A stretch of DNA of 64,000 nucleotides, taken from contig OY782858.1 in NCBI GenBank assembly GCA_963678465.1, forward strand, positions 1,922,001 to 1,986,000. Direction: 5' to 3'. The number at the start of each line of letters is the position of its first letter. Position 1 is the first letter of the stretch. Position numbers and translations under genes: made by a program. This document shows, in pieces, positions 36,049 through 44,671 of this stretch. The notes below the pieces were generated by a model. It did no database searches and had not been told where the DNA came from. It saw only the letters and a program-made list of their open reading frames with translations. The DNA is from Paludibacter sp963678465. GTDB lineage: Bacteria; Bacteroidota; Bacteroidia; Bacteroidales; Paludibacteraceae.

Positions 36049-36450
36049 GCATTGATTTTTTTTAAGGTTGAAACTTCATTTATTTATTTCGTTACAAAAT
36101 ATACTCAACTTAATTGTCTGGTTTTTATATTACTAATAACACCAAACTTTCGACCGAAGCAATTTTATACGCACAAAAATAGAGGAATAAAACATAATAG
36201 CCATCTTTGTTTGTGCTAATACGATTAATTTTTTACGCAATCGTTTGCGGATTAATTTGTGTTTTTTTTCAAAAAAAATTTTTTATTTAAACAAAGTATT
36301 ATACTTTTGTAAACAGATAATTGGATAGTTAGCAATCAGCATTTTAAAAGCATATTTTTTATTTGTCACAATTTGCTCACATTCTGATATTTACATTTTT
36401 TAAGCTTTTTAATTTGATTTTTACAGCCTTTTTTTAATACAAAACCCAAC
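36049..36450. promoter_or_regulatory. Divergent susC / lacI control region
   Basis: About 400 AT-rich bases. Minus strand: TATTTTTG (36181-36174) fits the -7 consensus for susC, though no clear -33 precedes it. Plus strand: TACTTTTG (36302-36309) fits the -7 for the LacI gene, leaving a 135-base leader. The candidate operator lies between them. Confidence 0.45.
36236..36249. promoter_or_regulatory. Candidate LacI-family operator
   Basis: CGCAATCGTTTGCG: a near-palindrome with central CG whose core matches the LacI/CcpA-type pattern GnAAnCGnTTnC. It lies upstream of the susC -7 element, a position compatible with activation of susC or repression of the LacI gene. Match judged by eye. Confidence 0.55.
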
Positions 36451-37464
36451 ATGATAAAGAAGCCGCAAATTACGATTAAAGATATAGCCCGTGCACTCAA
36501 CATTTCTCCTTCCACGGTTTCGCGTGCGCTGAAAAATCACCCCGACATTAGTCAGGATACCAAAGACCTTGTAAATAAATATGCCAAAGACTTTAATTAT
36601 AAGCCCAACACGCTGGCATTAAGCCTGCGTATGAGTAAAAACAATACCATTGGAGTGATTATCCCCGAAATTGTTCATTACTTTTTCTCATCCATTCTCT
36701 CCGGCATCGAACAAGTAGCCAATGCAGAAGGCTATAACGTTATTATTTGTCAGTCGGACGAAAACTACGAAAAAGAAGTACGCAACACCAAAGCCCTGGT
36801 TGCCACCAGAGTTTCAGGAGTGTTGGCATCGCTGGCAAAACATACCACCAACTACGACCATTTTCAGGATATCATCGACAGCGACATCCCGCTCGTTTTC
36901 TTCGACCGTATTTGTATAGGACTCAACACCGACCGAGTGGTAGTGGACGATTACGCCGGCGCTTTTGCTGCTGTGGAATATCTTATCCAGACCGGTTGCA
37001 AACGAATTGCATTTTACAGCTCCCCTTTTCACCTCGAAATATCGAAAAACCGTAAAAACGGCTATATGGATGCGCTCAGAAAGTACAATCTGCCTGTTGA
37101 TGAGACTTTGATTCGTGTTTGCGATACCCGCGAAGAAGCTATAATTATTACACCCGAAATACTCGACCGACCCAATCGGCCTGATGGATTTTTTGCCATC
37201 AACGACCATTGTGCTGCCGGAATTCTGTATGCCACCAAACTCGCTAAACTAAAAGTACCAAAAGATGTAGCCATTATGGGATTCTCCGACGGCGAACTGG
37301 CAAAAGCCTGTGACCCTATGCTCAGCACTGTAGAACAACACGGATTCGAAATAGGCAAACATGCAGCCAAACTATTGATCGACAAAATAAACGGCGAAAC
37401 ACAAGGACAATACAGTAACAAAATTGTAAAAACAAACCTGATCATCAGAGGAACGACGAAATAA
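36451..37464 (+). CDS. LacI-family transcriptional regulator
   Basis: 337 residues. N-terminal HTH (ITIKDIARALNISPSTVSRALKNHP, 7-31) and hinge helix (NTLALSLRMSKNNTIGVIIPE), then a periplasmic-binding-like sugar domain (60-337) with VVFFDRI and MGFSDGELAKACDP. Likely senses maltose or another alpha-glucan breakdown product and controls the adjacent susC operon and downstream sugar genes; ligand is inference from context. Confidence 0.94.
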   Translation: MIKKPQITIKDIARALNISPSTVSRALKNHPDISQDTKDLVNKYAKDFNYKPNTLALSLRMSKNNTIGVIIPEIVHYFFSSILSGIEQVANAEGYNVIICQSDENYEKEVRNTKALVATRVSGVLASLAKHTTNYDHFQDIIDSDIPLVFFDRICIGLNTDRVVVDDYAGAFAAVEYLIQTGCKRIAFYSSPFHLEISKNRKNGYMDALRKYNLPVDETLIRVCDTREEAIIITPEILDRPNRPDGFFAINDHCAAGILYATKLAKLKVPKDVAIMGFSDGELAKACDPMLSTVEQHGFEIGKHAAKLLIDKINGETQGQYSNKIVKTNLIIRGTTK

Positions 37465-37468
37465 AAGC

Positions 37469-37512
37469 GTTTCGGGTTCCGGGTTTCGGGTTTCGAGTTC
37501 CGGGTTTCGGGA
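37469..37512. repeat. TTTCGGG-word array, left arm of four-helix-bundle locus 2
   Basis: Words TTTCGGGTTCCGGG, TTTCGGG, TTTCGAG, TTCCGGG in 7-base steps directly after lacI. Complementary words CCCGAAA, CCCGGAA, CTCGGAA follow the four-helix-bundle gene, giving inverted arms of more than 40 bases. Confidence 0.78.
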
Positions 37513-37580
37513 CAGCAGGCTCAGGGCAATAATTGTAAACAGACATATATTTGAAAATTTTAATCATAATAATTTTCGCT

Positions 37581-38012
37581 ATGGCTACCATTCAACGATT
37601 TGAGGATTTAGATGTTTGGAAACAATCCAGAGAAATATGCAAATTTGTTTATTCCATTACAAATAAAGAGCACTTTTCGAAAGACTATTCTTTAAAAGAT
37701 CAAATAAGACGTTCAAGCGGATCTGCGATGGATAATATTGCAGAAGGATTTGAGAGAGAAGGAAATAAAGAATTTATCAATTTCCTTACAATTTCAAAAG
37801 GCTCAATTGGTGAAGTTCGCTCACAAACTTACCGGGCTTTTGATTATGGATATATCATTGAGGAGGAGTTTGAGTTTTTAACCAAAGAAACAAATTTATT
37901 GTCAGCAAAATTAGGTAAACTCATTAGCTATCTGAGAAATTCTGAATACAAAGGAGTGAAATACAAAAACAACATCGAGCATAAAAACACAGAACAACAT
38001 AATGGAGAATAA
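37581..38012 (+). CDS. Four-helix-bundle protein, 23S-IVS-protein family (second copy)
   Basis: 143 residues from ATG 37581 (a TTG start ten codons earlier is possible). Marks of the family: RFEDLDVWKQSREIC, DQIRRSSGSAMDNIAEGFERE, the conserved FLTISKGSIGEVRSQTYRA of helix 3, and a final Leu/Lys helix. More divergent from locus 1 than the two partial copies there are from each other. It sits between lacI and the MFS gene, overlapping the MFS start by 11 bases, and is bracketed by inverted TTTCGGG-word arrays. Confidence 0.87.
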   Translation: MATIQRFEDLDVWKQSREICKFVYSITNKEHFSKDYSLKDQIRRSSGSAMDNIAEGFEREGNKEFINFLTISKGSIGEVRSQTYRAFDYGYIIEEEFEFLTKETNLLSAKLGKLISYLRNSEYKGVKYKNNIEHKNTEQHNGE

Positions 38013-39378
38013 ACCCAAAACTCGAAACCCGAAACCCGAAACCCGGAACTCGGAACCCGGAACTCGGAACCCGAAGCCTCGCCTCTCTTTTTGGCAAATA
38101 TGGAACATGAGTTTCGGATTTCTCGGAATTCAGTTTGGCTTTGCACTGCAAAACGGAAGCGCATCGCGCATTCTTATGACTTTTGGCGCCGATGTGCACC
38201 ATCTGAGCTGGTTTTGGCTGGTGGCACCACTTACAGGCATGATTATTCAGCCTATTATTGGTTACATGAGCGACCGCACCTGGACGAAATTAGGCCGCCG
38301 GCGTCCGTATTTCCTTGTTGGCGCCATTCTTACAAGCATTGCCCTTGTATTAATGCCTAATGCGCCCCATCTGTCCGGTTATATTGCACCTATGTTTGTG
38401 GGCGGTGGCTTGCTGATGATCATGGATGCGTCCATCAATATCTCCATGGAACCTTTCAGAGCTTTGGTGGCCGACAAACTACCTGAGGAGCAACATACAC
38501 TTGGTTTTTCAATTCAGACATTATTAATAGGCTTAGGTGCCGTAATTGGTTCGTGGCTGCCCTATGTACTGGGAAACTGGTTTGGAGTAGCCAAAGAAGC
38601 CGACACCGACGGTTTGATCCCCGACAATGTGACTTATTCTTTTTACATTGGAGCCGCCGTACTTATTTTCACTATTTTGTGGACAATTTTTAGTACTTCG
38701 GAATATTCACCCGAAAAACTTACCGAACAGACCACCGGAGAACAGAAGCAGAAATTTTTTATTCCACCGGTAATGATTCAACTTCTGTTGGTACAGTTTT
38801 TTTCGTGGTTTGCTTTGTTTTCGATGTGGGTTTACACCACACCGGCGGTAGCATTAAAATATTTTGGTACCGCCGACCCTAACTCGGCAGCATTTCAGGA
38901 AGCAGGCAATTGGGTGGGAATATTATTCGGCATATACAACGGCATTTCAGCCGTATTAGCATTGTCGTTGCCTGTTTTAGCCAAACGACTTACAAAAAAA
39001 CGAACGCATGCCATTGCATTAATGATCGGTGGAATATCATTGCTTTCGTTTCTTGTTTTCAACGATTCCGATTACCTGATCATTCCAATGATAGGCATCG
39101 GCATAGCCTGGGCAAGTATTTTATCAATGCCCTACGCCATGCTTGCCAACTCGCTACCACCCCGCCAAATGGGAATGTACATGGGGCTGTTCAATATGTC
39201 CATCACCATTCCGCAAATTGTAAGCGGAATTACTTCCGGACTTATTTTAAAATACTGGTTCAATGACAACCCTGTTTTATGCATTGTCATGGCAGGAATT
39301 TCATTTATACTGGCAAGTGGTTTATCGCTGTTGATTAAAGAACAGAACGAAGCGTATGGAATAAAGAACAAAGAATAA
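38002..39378 (+). CDS. MFS sugar transporter with repeat-encoded N-terminus
   Basis: 458 residues, 12 TM segments. SLC45/sucrose-maltose transporter-like: LSFWQIWNMSFGFLGIQFGFALQN in TM1 and LGRRRPYFLVGA in the first cytoplasmic loop. It would import the disaccharide released by periplasmic GH13 for cytosolic GH65 cleavage. The family begins only a few residues before LSFWQIWN; here residues 4-26 (KPKTRNPKPETRNSEPGTRN region) are a translation of the CCCGAAA-word array. Met36 lies inside TM1, so translation must start in or before the array. Overlaps the four-helix-bundle gene stop. Confidence 0.92.
   Translation: MENKPKTRNPKPETRNSEPGTRNPKPRLSFWQIWNMSFGFLGIQFGFALQNGSASRILMTFGADVHHLSWFWLVAPLTGMIIQPIIGYMSDRTWTKLGRRRPYFLVGAILTSIALVLMPNAPHLSGYIAPMFVGGGLLMIMDASINISMEPFRALVADKLPEEQHTLGFSIQTLLIGLGAVIGSWLPYVLGNWFGVAKEADTDGLIPDNVTYSFYIGAAVLIFTILWTIFSTSEYSPEKLTEQTTGEQKQKFFIPPVMIQLLLVQFFSWFALFSMWVYTTPAVALKYFGTADPNSAAFQEAGNWVGILFGIYNGISAVLALSLPVLAKRLTKKRTHAIALMIGGISLLSFLVFNDSDYLIIPMIGIGIAWASILSMPYAMLANSLPPRQMGMYMGLFNMSITIPQIVSGITSGLILKYWFNDNPVLCIVMAGISFILASGLSLLIKEQNEAYGIKNKE
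38013..38078. repeat. CCCGAAA/CCCGGAACTCGG word array, right arm of locus 2
   Basis: About nine 7-base words (CTCGAAA, CCCGAAA, CCCGGAA, CTCGGAA) lying within the first codons of the MFS gene and complementary to the array after lacI. Confidence 0.8.
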
Positions 39379-39510
39379 AGAATAAAGACAAGACGGTCAA
39401 TAGTCTCCGGACAACTGTTGAATCGTTGAACTGTTAAATCATTGAATTGTCAACTATCATAACCCTGAACACGAAACACGGAACTCGAAACACGAAACAC
39501 GAAACAAATA
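39372..39510. repeat. Mixed word array between MFS and GH65 genes
   Basis: Successive word blocks: AAAGAATAAAG repeats, GTTGAATCGTTGAACTG repeats, then AACACGGAACTCGAAACACGA repeats up to the GH65 leader. No promoter or hairpin terminator was recognised here. Confidence 0.7.
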
Positions 39511-39520
39511 ACATAATATT

Positions 39521-41827
39521 ATGAACAAATACCTTCAAACCGACCCCTGGTGCATTATTGAAGAGGGTTTTCATCAAAACAAACAACTTGCTTCCGAGAG
39601 TATTTTCAGTCTTGGAAACGGTCAGATTGGTCAGCGTGCCAATTTCGAAGAACATTATTCAGGCGAAACCATGCTGGGTTCGTACATTGCCGGTATTTAC
39701 TATCCCGAGCGTGCCGAACATGGCAACTGGAAAAACGGCTATTCCGACACCAACGACAAAATTGTAAATGCCCCGAACTGGACAGTGATAAGTGTGCGTC
39801 TTAACGACAACCGACTCGACCTTGCCGACTGGGACATCAAGGATTTCCGACGCACACTGAATATGCGCGAAGGTTTTCTCGAACGTTCATTCGAAGCTAC
39901 CAATTTCAAAGGGCACCGCATACAGGTAAGTGTACGCCGGTTTCTGAGCATGGCCGAAACGGAGATCGGAGCCATCAGCTACACTGTTAAGTCATTGAAT
40001 TTCGAAGGTCGTATTTCTTTTTTACCATTAATCGATGGCGATGTCAGGAACAGTTTCACAAACTACGACGAACCCTTCTGGAATGTTCTACAAACTAAAA
40101 CCGAACAGGATGTTTCACATCTCTGGGCGCAGACCCGCCGCATGGATTTTCATGTTTGCGCCGGACTTACCTATTCGTTTTATAAAAACAACGAGCTGCT
40201 CAACGTCAATCCAACAAAAATAGAAAAAGAAAAAGTGGCGGGCTTCAGCGTAGGTACCGACATTCGGATTGGCGACACAGTGTGTCTCAATAAATATGTA
40301 GCAGTAATAAGCTCGCTCAATCATCCACGCGAAGAACTCACCCTACGAGCCTGTACAATGGCCCGTACCGCAAAAAAGAAAGGTTGGAATCAGCTTTTCG
40401 AAGAACATGTAAAAGTTTGGGAAGAAAAATGGTTGCAGTCCGACGTTATTATCGACAGCGACATTGCGGCTCAGCAAGCCATTCGTTATAGTATTTTCCA
40501 GTTGAATCAGACTTACAATGGCAACGATGCACGCCTGAACATCAGCCCCAAAGGTTTTACAGGCGAAAAATATTCAGGAGCAACCCGCTGGGACACCGAA
40601 GCCATTTGCATTCCTTTTTATCTTTGCACATCGCCTCAGAATGTTTCAAAAAACCTGTTGCTTTACCGCTTCAGGCATCTTCCGAAAGCCATTCTGAATG
40701 CCGAAAAACTGGGCTTCACAAATGGAGCTGCCCTTTTCCCCGTAGCTACCTTCAACGGCATCGAAAGTTACAACGAATGGGAAATGACTTTCGAAGAAAT
40801 TCATCGCAACGGAATAATAGCCTATGCTATATACAATTACATTCGATACACAGGCGACGAAAACTACCTTGCCGATTACGGATTGCGCGTGCTGATTGCC
40901 ATTTGTCGCTTCTGGAGTCAGCGGGTAAGCGTTTCTACCGAAAAGAAAAAATACGTCATCCTCGGAGTGACAGGGCCAAACATGTACGAAAACAATGTAA
41001 ATAACAACTGGTTTACAAATTACGTTGCCATTTGGTGTCTGAAGTATACAATCGAAAGCATCGAAAAGGTGAAGAAAAGCAATTTTCATGCTTTTGAAGA
41101 CCTCACACAGGAAATAACATTTTCAAGTGATGAGATTTTCCGTTGGAAAGACATTATCGAAAACATGTATTTCCCCGAAAACAAAGAACTTGGTATATTT
41201 CTTCAGCAGGATGGATTTCTTGACAAATCGCTCACTCCGGCCAACGACATTCCCGAAAGTCAACGTCCGGTAATGCAGCACTGGAGCTGGGACCGTATCC
41301 TCCGCTCTTCGCTCATCAAGCAAGCCGATGTGGTACAGGGTCTTTACTTTTTCGAAGATCATTTCAACAAAGAAATCATCAAGAGAAATTTCGATTTCTA
41401 CGAACCCCTTACCGTTCACGAATCGTCTTTGTCGCCCTGTACGCATTCAATTGTAGCCAGTGCCGTAGGCGACAAACAAAAAGCTTACGACCTGTACCTG
41501 CGTACTGCCCGGCTGGATTTGGATGATTACAACAACGAAGTAGCCGACGGACTGCACATCACAAGTATGGCCGGCACCTGGCTCGCTATTGTTCAGGGAT
41601 TTGGTGGCATGCGTGTGAAGGACAATAAACTTCATTTCAACCCTCAGATTCCTGAAAAATGGAATGCTTTTGCATTTAATATTTTATTCCGGTCCAATCA
41701 GCTGAATATAAAGGTTGAAAAACACCGAACAATAATTTCTAATATTAAAGGTCCGGCAATAGAGTTGTATTTAAGGAAAAAACTCATACGGATTGAAAGC
41801 GAAAGTCAGGAAGAAATTGAGCGTTGA
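39521..41827 (+). CDS. GH65 family disaccharide phosphorylase-like protein, catalytic Glu replaced by Met
   Basis: 768 residues, cytosolic. Full GH65 architecture: N-terminal beta-sandwich (1-270), linker, (alpha/alpha)6 barrel (320-700), C-terminal beta-sheet. Conserved PKGFTGEKYSGATRWDTEAICIPFYL, KQADVVQGLYFF, HESSLSPCTHSIVAS and DGLHITSMAGTWLAIVQGFGG match maltose-phosphorylase relatives. The acid-catalyst loop, GP(D/N)EY in the family, reads TGPNMYENN, with Met488 in place of Glu. As written it should lack normal phosphorylase activity, unless this is a local base error. No beta-phosphoglucomutase gene, the usual partner, is in the window. Confidence 0.92.
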   Translation: MNKYLQTDPWCIIEEGFHQNKQLASESIFSLGNGQIGQRANFEEHYSGETMLGSYIAGIYYPERAEHGNWKNGYSDTNDKIVNAPNWTVISVRLNDNRLDLADWDIKDFRRTLNMREGFLERSFEATNFKGHRIQVSVRRFLSMAETEIGAISYTVKSLNFEGRISFLPLIDGDVRNSFTNYDEPFWNVLQTKTEQDVSHLWAQTRRMDFHVCAGLTYSFYKNNELLNVNPTKIEKEKVAGFSVGTDIRIGDTVCLNKYVAVISSLNHPREELTLRACTMARTAKKKGWNQLFEEHVKVWEEKWLQSDVIIDSDIAAQQAIRYSIFQLNQTYNGNDARLNISPKGFTGEKYSGATRWDTEAICIPFYLCTSPQNVSKNLLLYRFRHLPKAILNAEKLGFTNGAALFPVATFNGIESYNEWEMTFEEIHRNGIIAYAIYNYIRYTGDENYLADYGLRVLIAICRFWSQRVSVSTEKKKYVILGVTGPNMYENNVNNNWFTNYVAIWCLKYTIESIEKVKKSNFHAFEDLTQEITFSSDEIFRWKDIIENMYFPENKELGIFLQQDGFLDKSLTPANDIPESQRPVMQHWSWDRILRSSLIKQADVVQGLYFFEDHFNKEIIKRNFDFYEPLTVHESSLSPCTHSIVASAVGDKQKAYDLYLRTARLDLDDYNNEVADGLHITSMAGTWLAIVQGFGGMRVKDNKLHFNPQIPEKWNAFAFNILFRSNQLNIKVEKHRTIISNIKGPAIELYLRKKLIRIESESQEEIER

Positions 41828-41869
41828 ACGCTTGGTTTTTAAATGTAATGCTCTGAGCTTATTTCAAAG

Positions 41870-41902
41870 AATGATAGTATGACTTTCGGTCGTACTATCA
41901 TT
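41870..41902 (+). terminator. Hairpin after GH65
   Basis: Perfect stem AATGATAGTA / TACTATCATT with a 13-base loop, followed by TT and AT-rich sequence. Likely terminator or 3'-end stabiliser before the GH9 gene. Confidence 0.65.
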
Positions 41903-41935
41903 TCATATATATCTTACTTCTAATCACACATCACA

Positions 41936-44422
41936 ATGACAAACAAAATCAGAATTTTCAGTTGGCTGTTACTCGCTTTTACAGGAGTTGCAGGCCTTTC
42001 GGCTCAGTCGCTCACGCTGAACGAAGAAGGATATTTCGAAAAACGGGGTCTCAATGTTATGGTTTTTCTGGATATTTATCCCGAAGGACATCAGGGAGGC
42101 GTAGGTATTATTCAGAACGGCGTACGTGTAGCCACCAATGGCGATTTACGCCTGGAGCCCACCCCGGGACAATGGCAACCTATCCCCAAAGTAGGAAAAC
42201 GTAACATAGATAAAGCAGCAAATGCTATTGCTGTGAGTTGTATGTATCCCGATTCCAATCTGCACCGTAAGGGATTCAATCCTATTGTTTATCCCGATTT
42301 GAATTTCACTTATCAGGTACGGGTCATCGCCGAAGGCAATCAGTTCCGTATTTTGGTGGATTTGGACAAAGAACTGCCCGCCGGTTGGGAAAAGAAAGTA
42401 GGATTCAACTTTGAACTCTTCCCCGCCATCCTTTTTGGCAAAAGCTGGTATCTCGACAAACAGTCGGGCATCTTCCCTACCCAAGCCAATGGACCGATGG
42501 AAACAGATACAGATGGACTTTGGCAGGCCTTCCCATTGGCTAAAGGTAAAAAACTGACGGTAGCACCCGAAGTTTCAGCCCAAACTATGACAATAGAAAG
42601 TAAAGGCGAGGCGCTGCAATTACTGGATGGACGATTTTATCATAACAATGGATGGTTTGTGGTACGCTCACTCGTAACACCCGGAAAAACAAAAGGTGCT
42701 GTGGAATGGGTGGTGAATTGCAATGTGCTTCCCAACTTCCTGTCGAAACCGGTAGTGCATGTGAGCCAGATAGGTTATCATCCTACCCAGCAAAAAATTG
42801 CAGAAATAGAAGTGGACAAAAATACCACAACGGTAGATAAAGTAAGTCTCTATCGTATATCTGAAAATGGAGGTCTGAAACAGATTCGTACAGCCACTCC
42901 TCAGAAATGGGGCAAATTCCTTCGGTTCAATTATTATCATTTCGATTTTTCCGACATCACTACTCCGGGCGTTTACCAGATAAAGTATGCAGGCAACACT
43001 ACCGAGCCTTTCCGCATCGGCGCTGACATTTACGATCGTCATGTATGGCAACCTACTGTGGAGTATTTCCTTCCGGTACAAATGTGCCACATGCGCATCA
43101 ACGAAGGGTATCGTGTATGGCACGGACTCTGCCATATGGACGATGCCTTGATGGCTCCGGTGGATACGATACATTTCGACGGTTATGCGCAAGGACCTTC
43201 TACCCTTACCAAATATAAACCGCTCGAACAGGTTCCGGGATTAAATATCGGAGGCTGGCACGATGCAGGCGATTATGATTTAAGAGTAGAATCGCAGGCA
43301 GAAACGGTAGGTATTCTTTCGCAGGCATACGAATTGTTTCGTCCGCAATGGGATCAAACTTCCATCGACCAACATTCGCGGGTAGTGGAAATTCATCGTC
43401 CGGACGGTAAAAACGATATTCTGCAACAGATTGAACACGGCGCATTGTCCATCGTGGCCGGATACCAAAATCTTGGACGTTTGTACCGTGGTATTATTGA
43501 AAATAATTTGCGTCAGTATGTACATTTGGGCGATGCTGCTACTATGTCCGATGGACGCAAGTATAATCCTGCGCTTAAAAACGGTGCACTCAACGCAACA
43601 GAATCAGGCGTACTGGACGACAGATTGGTATTCACCGAAAATAATCCTATGCGTGAACTCACTACTGCCCGTTGTCTGGCTGCTTCATCGCGGGCATTGA
43701 AAGGCTTTAATGATACTTTGTCGGTGCAGTGTCTGAACATTGCCAGGGCTTTGTACAACAGTGTGGATAACAATGCTTCGCCATGGATTGGCACTATGAA
43801 ACTGGGAACAGCCGTAGAACTATTTCTGACTACCGGAGAACAATCGTATCGACAGGATATTCTGCAATATACAACTCCCGAAATATTGAAACGAAAAGAA
43901 GCAATCGCCAGTATTGGCCAGGCTTTAAACAAAATAAACGATAATAAACTGACCGAAATGGTGACTACTGCTGCCAGAGTGTATAAGACTGAACTGGATA
44001 AGCTGCAAGCCGAAAACCCTTTTGGCGTACCTTATCATCCTTATATCTGGGGCGATGGATGGAACATTCAGAGTTTTGCCGTAAATCAGTATTTTCTGAT
44101 AAAAGCGTTTCCTGAAATTTTCGATGCTAAATGTATGCTCAATGCACTTAACTTTGTTTTGGGTAATCATCCGGGCGAAAACACTTCGTCTTTCGTATCG
44201 GGTGTAGGATCACGCTCGGTCTTGCAGGCTTATGGAGTTAACCGTGCCGACCGTTCATTTATTCCGGGTGGTTCGGTTTCAGGCACAGGTATTATTCGCC
44301 CCGACTTCCCTGAGTTGAAAGAATGGCCTTACTTCTGGCAACAAACCGAATATGTATTGGGAGGTGGCACAGCCGATTTTATATTTATGGTGCTGGCTGC
44401 GCAACAAGTGTTGAATAATTGA
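41936..44422 (+). CDS. Secreted GH9 family glycoside hydrolase with N-terminal Ig-like domain
   Basis: 828 residues. Signal peptide (1-23, VAGLSAQ), a long N-terminal beta region (25-270), a CelD_N Ig-like domain starting VVHVSQIGYHPTQQKIAEIE, then the GH9 (alpha/alpha)6 barrel with VPGLNIGGWHDAGDYDLRVESQ, whose Asp pair holds the catalytic base, and the C-terminal WQQTEYVLGGGTADFIF, whose Glu fits the general acid. GH9 enzymes cleave beta-1,4-glucans or related beta-glucosides; its presence among alpha-glucan genes is unexpected. The large N-terminal region is not one I recognise. Confidence 0.88.
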   Translation: MTNKIRIFSWLLLAFTGVAGLSAQSLTLNEEGYFEKRGLNVMVFLDIYPEGHQGGVGIIQNGVRVATNGDLRLEPTPGQWQPIPKVGKRNIDKAANAIAVSCMYPDSNLHRKGFNPIVYPDLNFTYQVRVIAEGNQFRILVDLDKELPAGWEKKVGFNFELFPAILFGKSWYLDKQSGIFPTQANGPMETDTDGLWQAFPLAKGKKLTVAPEVSAQTMTIESKGEALQLLDGRFYHNNGWFVVRSLVTPGKTKGAVEWVVNCNVLPNFLSKPVVHVSQIGYHPTQQKIAEIEVDKNTTTVDKVSLYRISENGGLKQIRTATPQKWGKFLRFNYYHFDFSDITTPGVYQIKYAGNTTEPFRIGADIYDRHVWQPTVEYFLPVQMCHMRINEGYRVWHGLCHMDDALMAPVDTIHFDGYAQGPSTLTKYKPLEQVPGLNIGGWHDAGDYDLRVESQAETVGILSQAYELFRPQWDQTSIDQHSRVVEIHRPDGKNDILQQIEHGALSIVAGYQNLGRLYRGIIENNLRQYVHLGDAATMSDGRKYNPALKNGALNATESGVLDDRLVFTENNPMRELTTARCLAASSRALKGFNDTLSVQCLNIARALYNSVDNNASPWIGTMKLGTAVELFLTTGEQSYRQDILQYTTPEILKRKEAIASIGQALNKINDNKLTEMVTTAARVYKTELDKLQAENPFGVPYHPYIWGDGWNIQSFAVNQYFLIKAFPEIFDAKCMLNALNFVLGNHPGENTSSFVSGVGSRSVLQAYGVNRADRSFIPGGSVSGTGIIRPDFPELKEWPYFWQQTEYVLGGGTADFIFMVLAAQQVLNN

Positions 44423-44430
44423 TAAGAAAT

Positions 44431-44507
44431 CAGCGGTAAGTTCCGACGAGGCAATGGAAGAATAGTAAATCATTCATAGCTCATTTTCGGCACTTACCGC
44501 TGTATTT
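44431..44507 (+). terminator. Long hairpin after GH9
   Basis: Perfect 11-base arms CAGCGGTAAGT / ACTTACCGCTG separated by 50 bases, then TATTTTT. The inner bases extend pairing weakly (TCCGA/TCGG). Confidence 0.55.
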
Positions 44508-44671
44508 TTCAATTTGCAATACAAAATACGAAAAAAGAAAAAGACATCAGCCAACTATTTCGAAACATAAAACAAGATTAGGCAGAAAGAAAAAGTAAAA
44601 AAAAGTTGTAAATTTGCCTGTCCTGAATTTTATTGAAGTAAAGAAAAAGTCTAATCCATCAGTCTGAAAGC

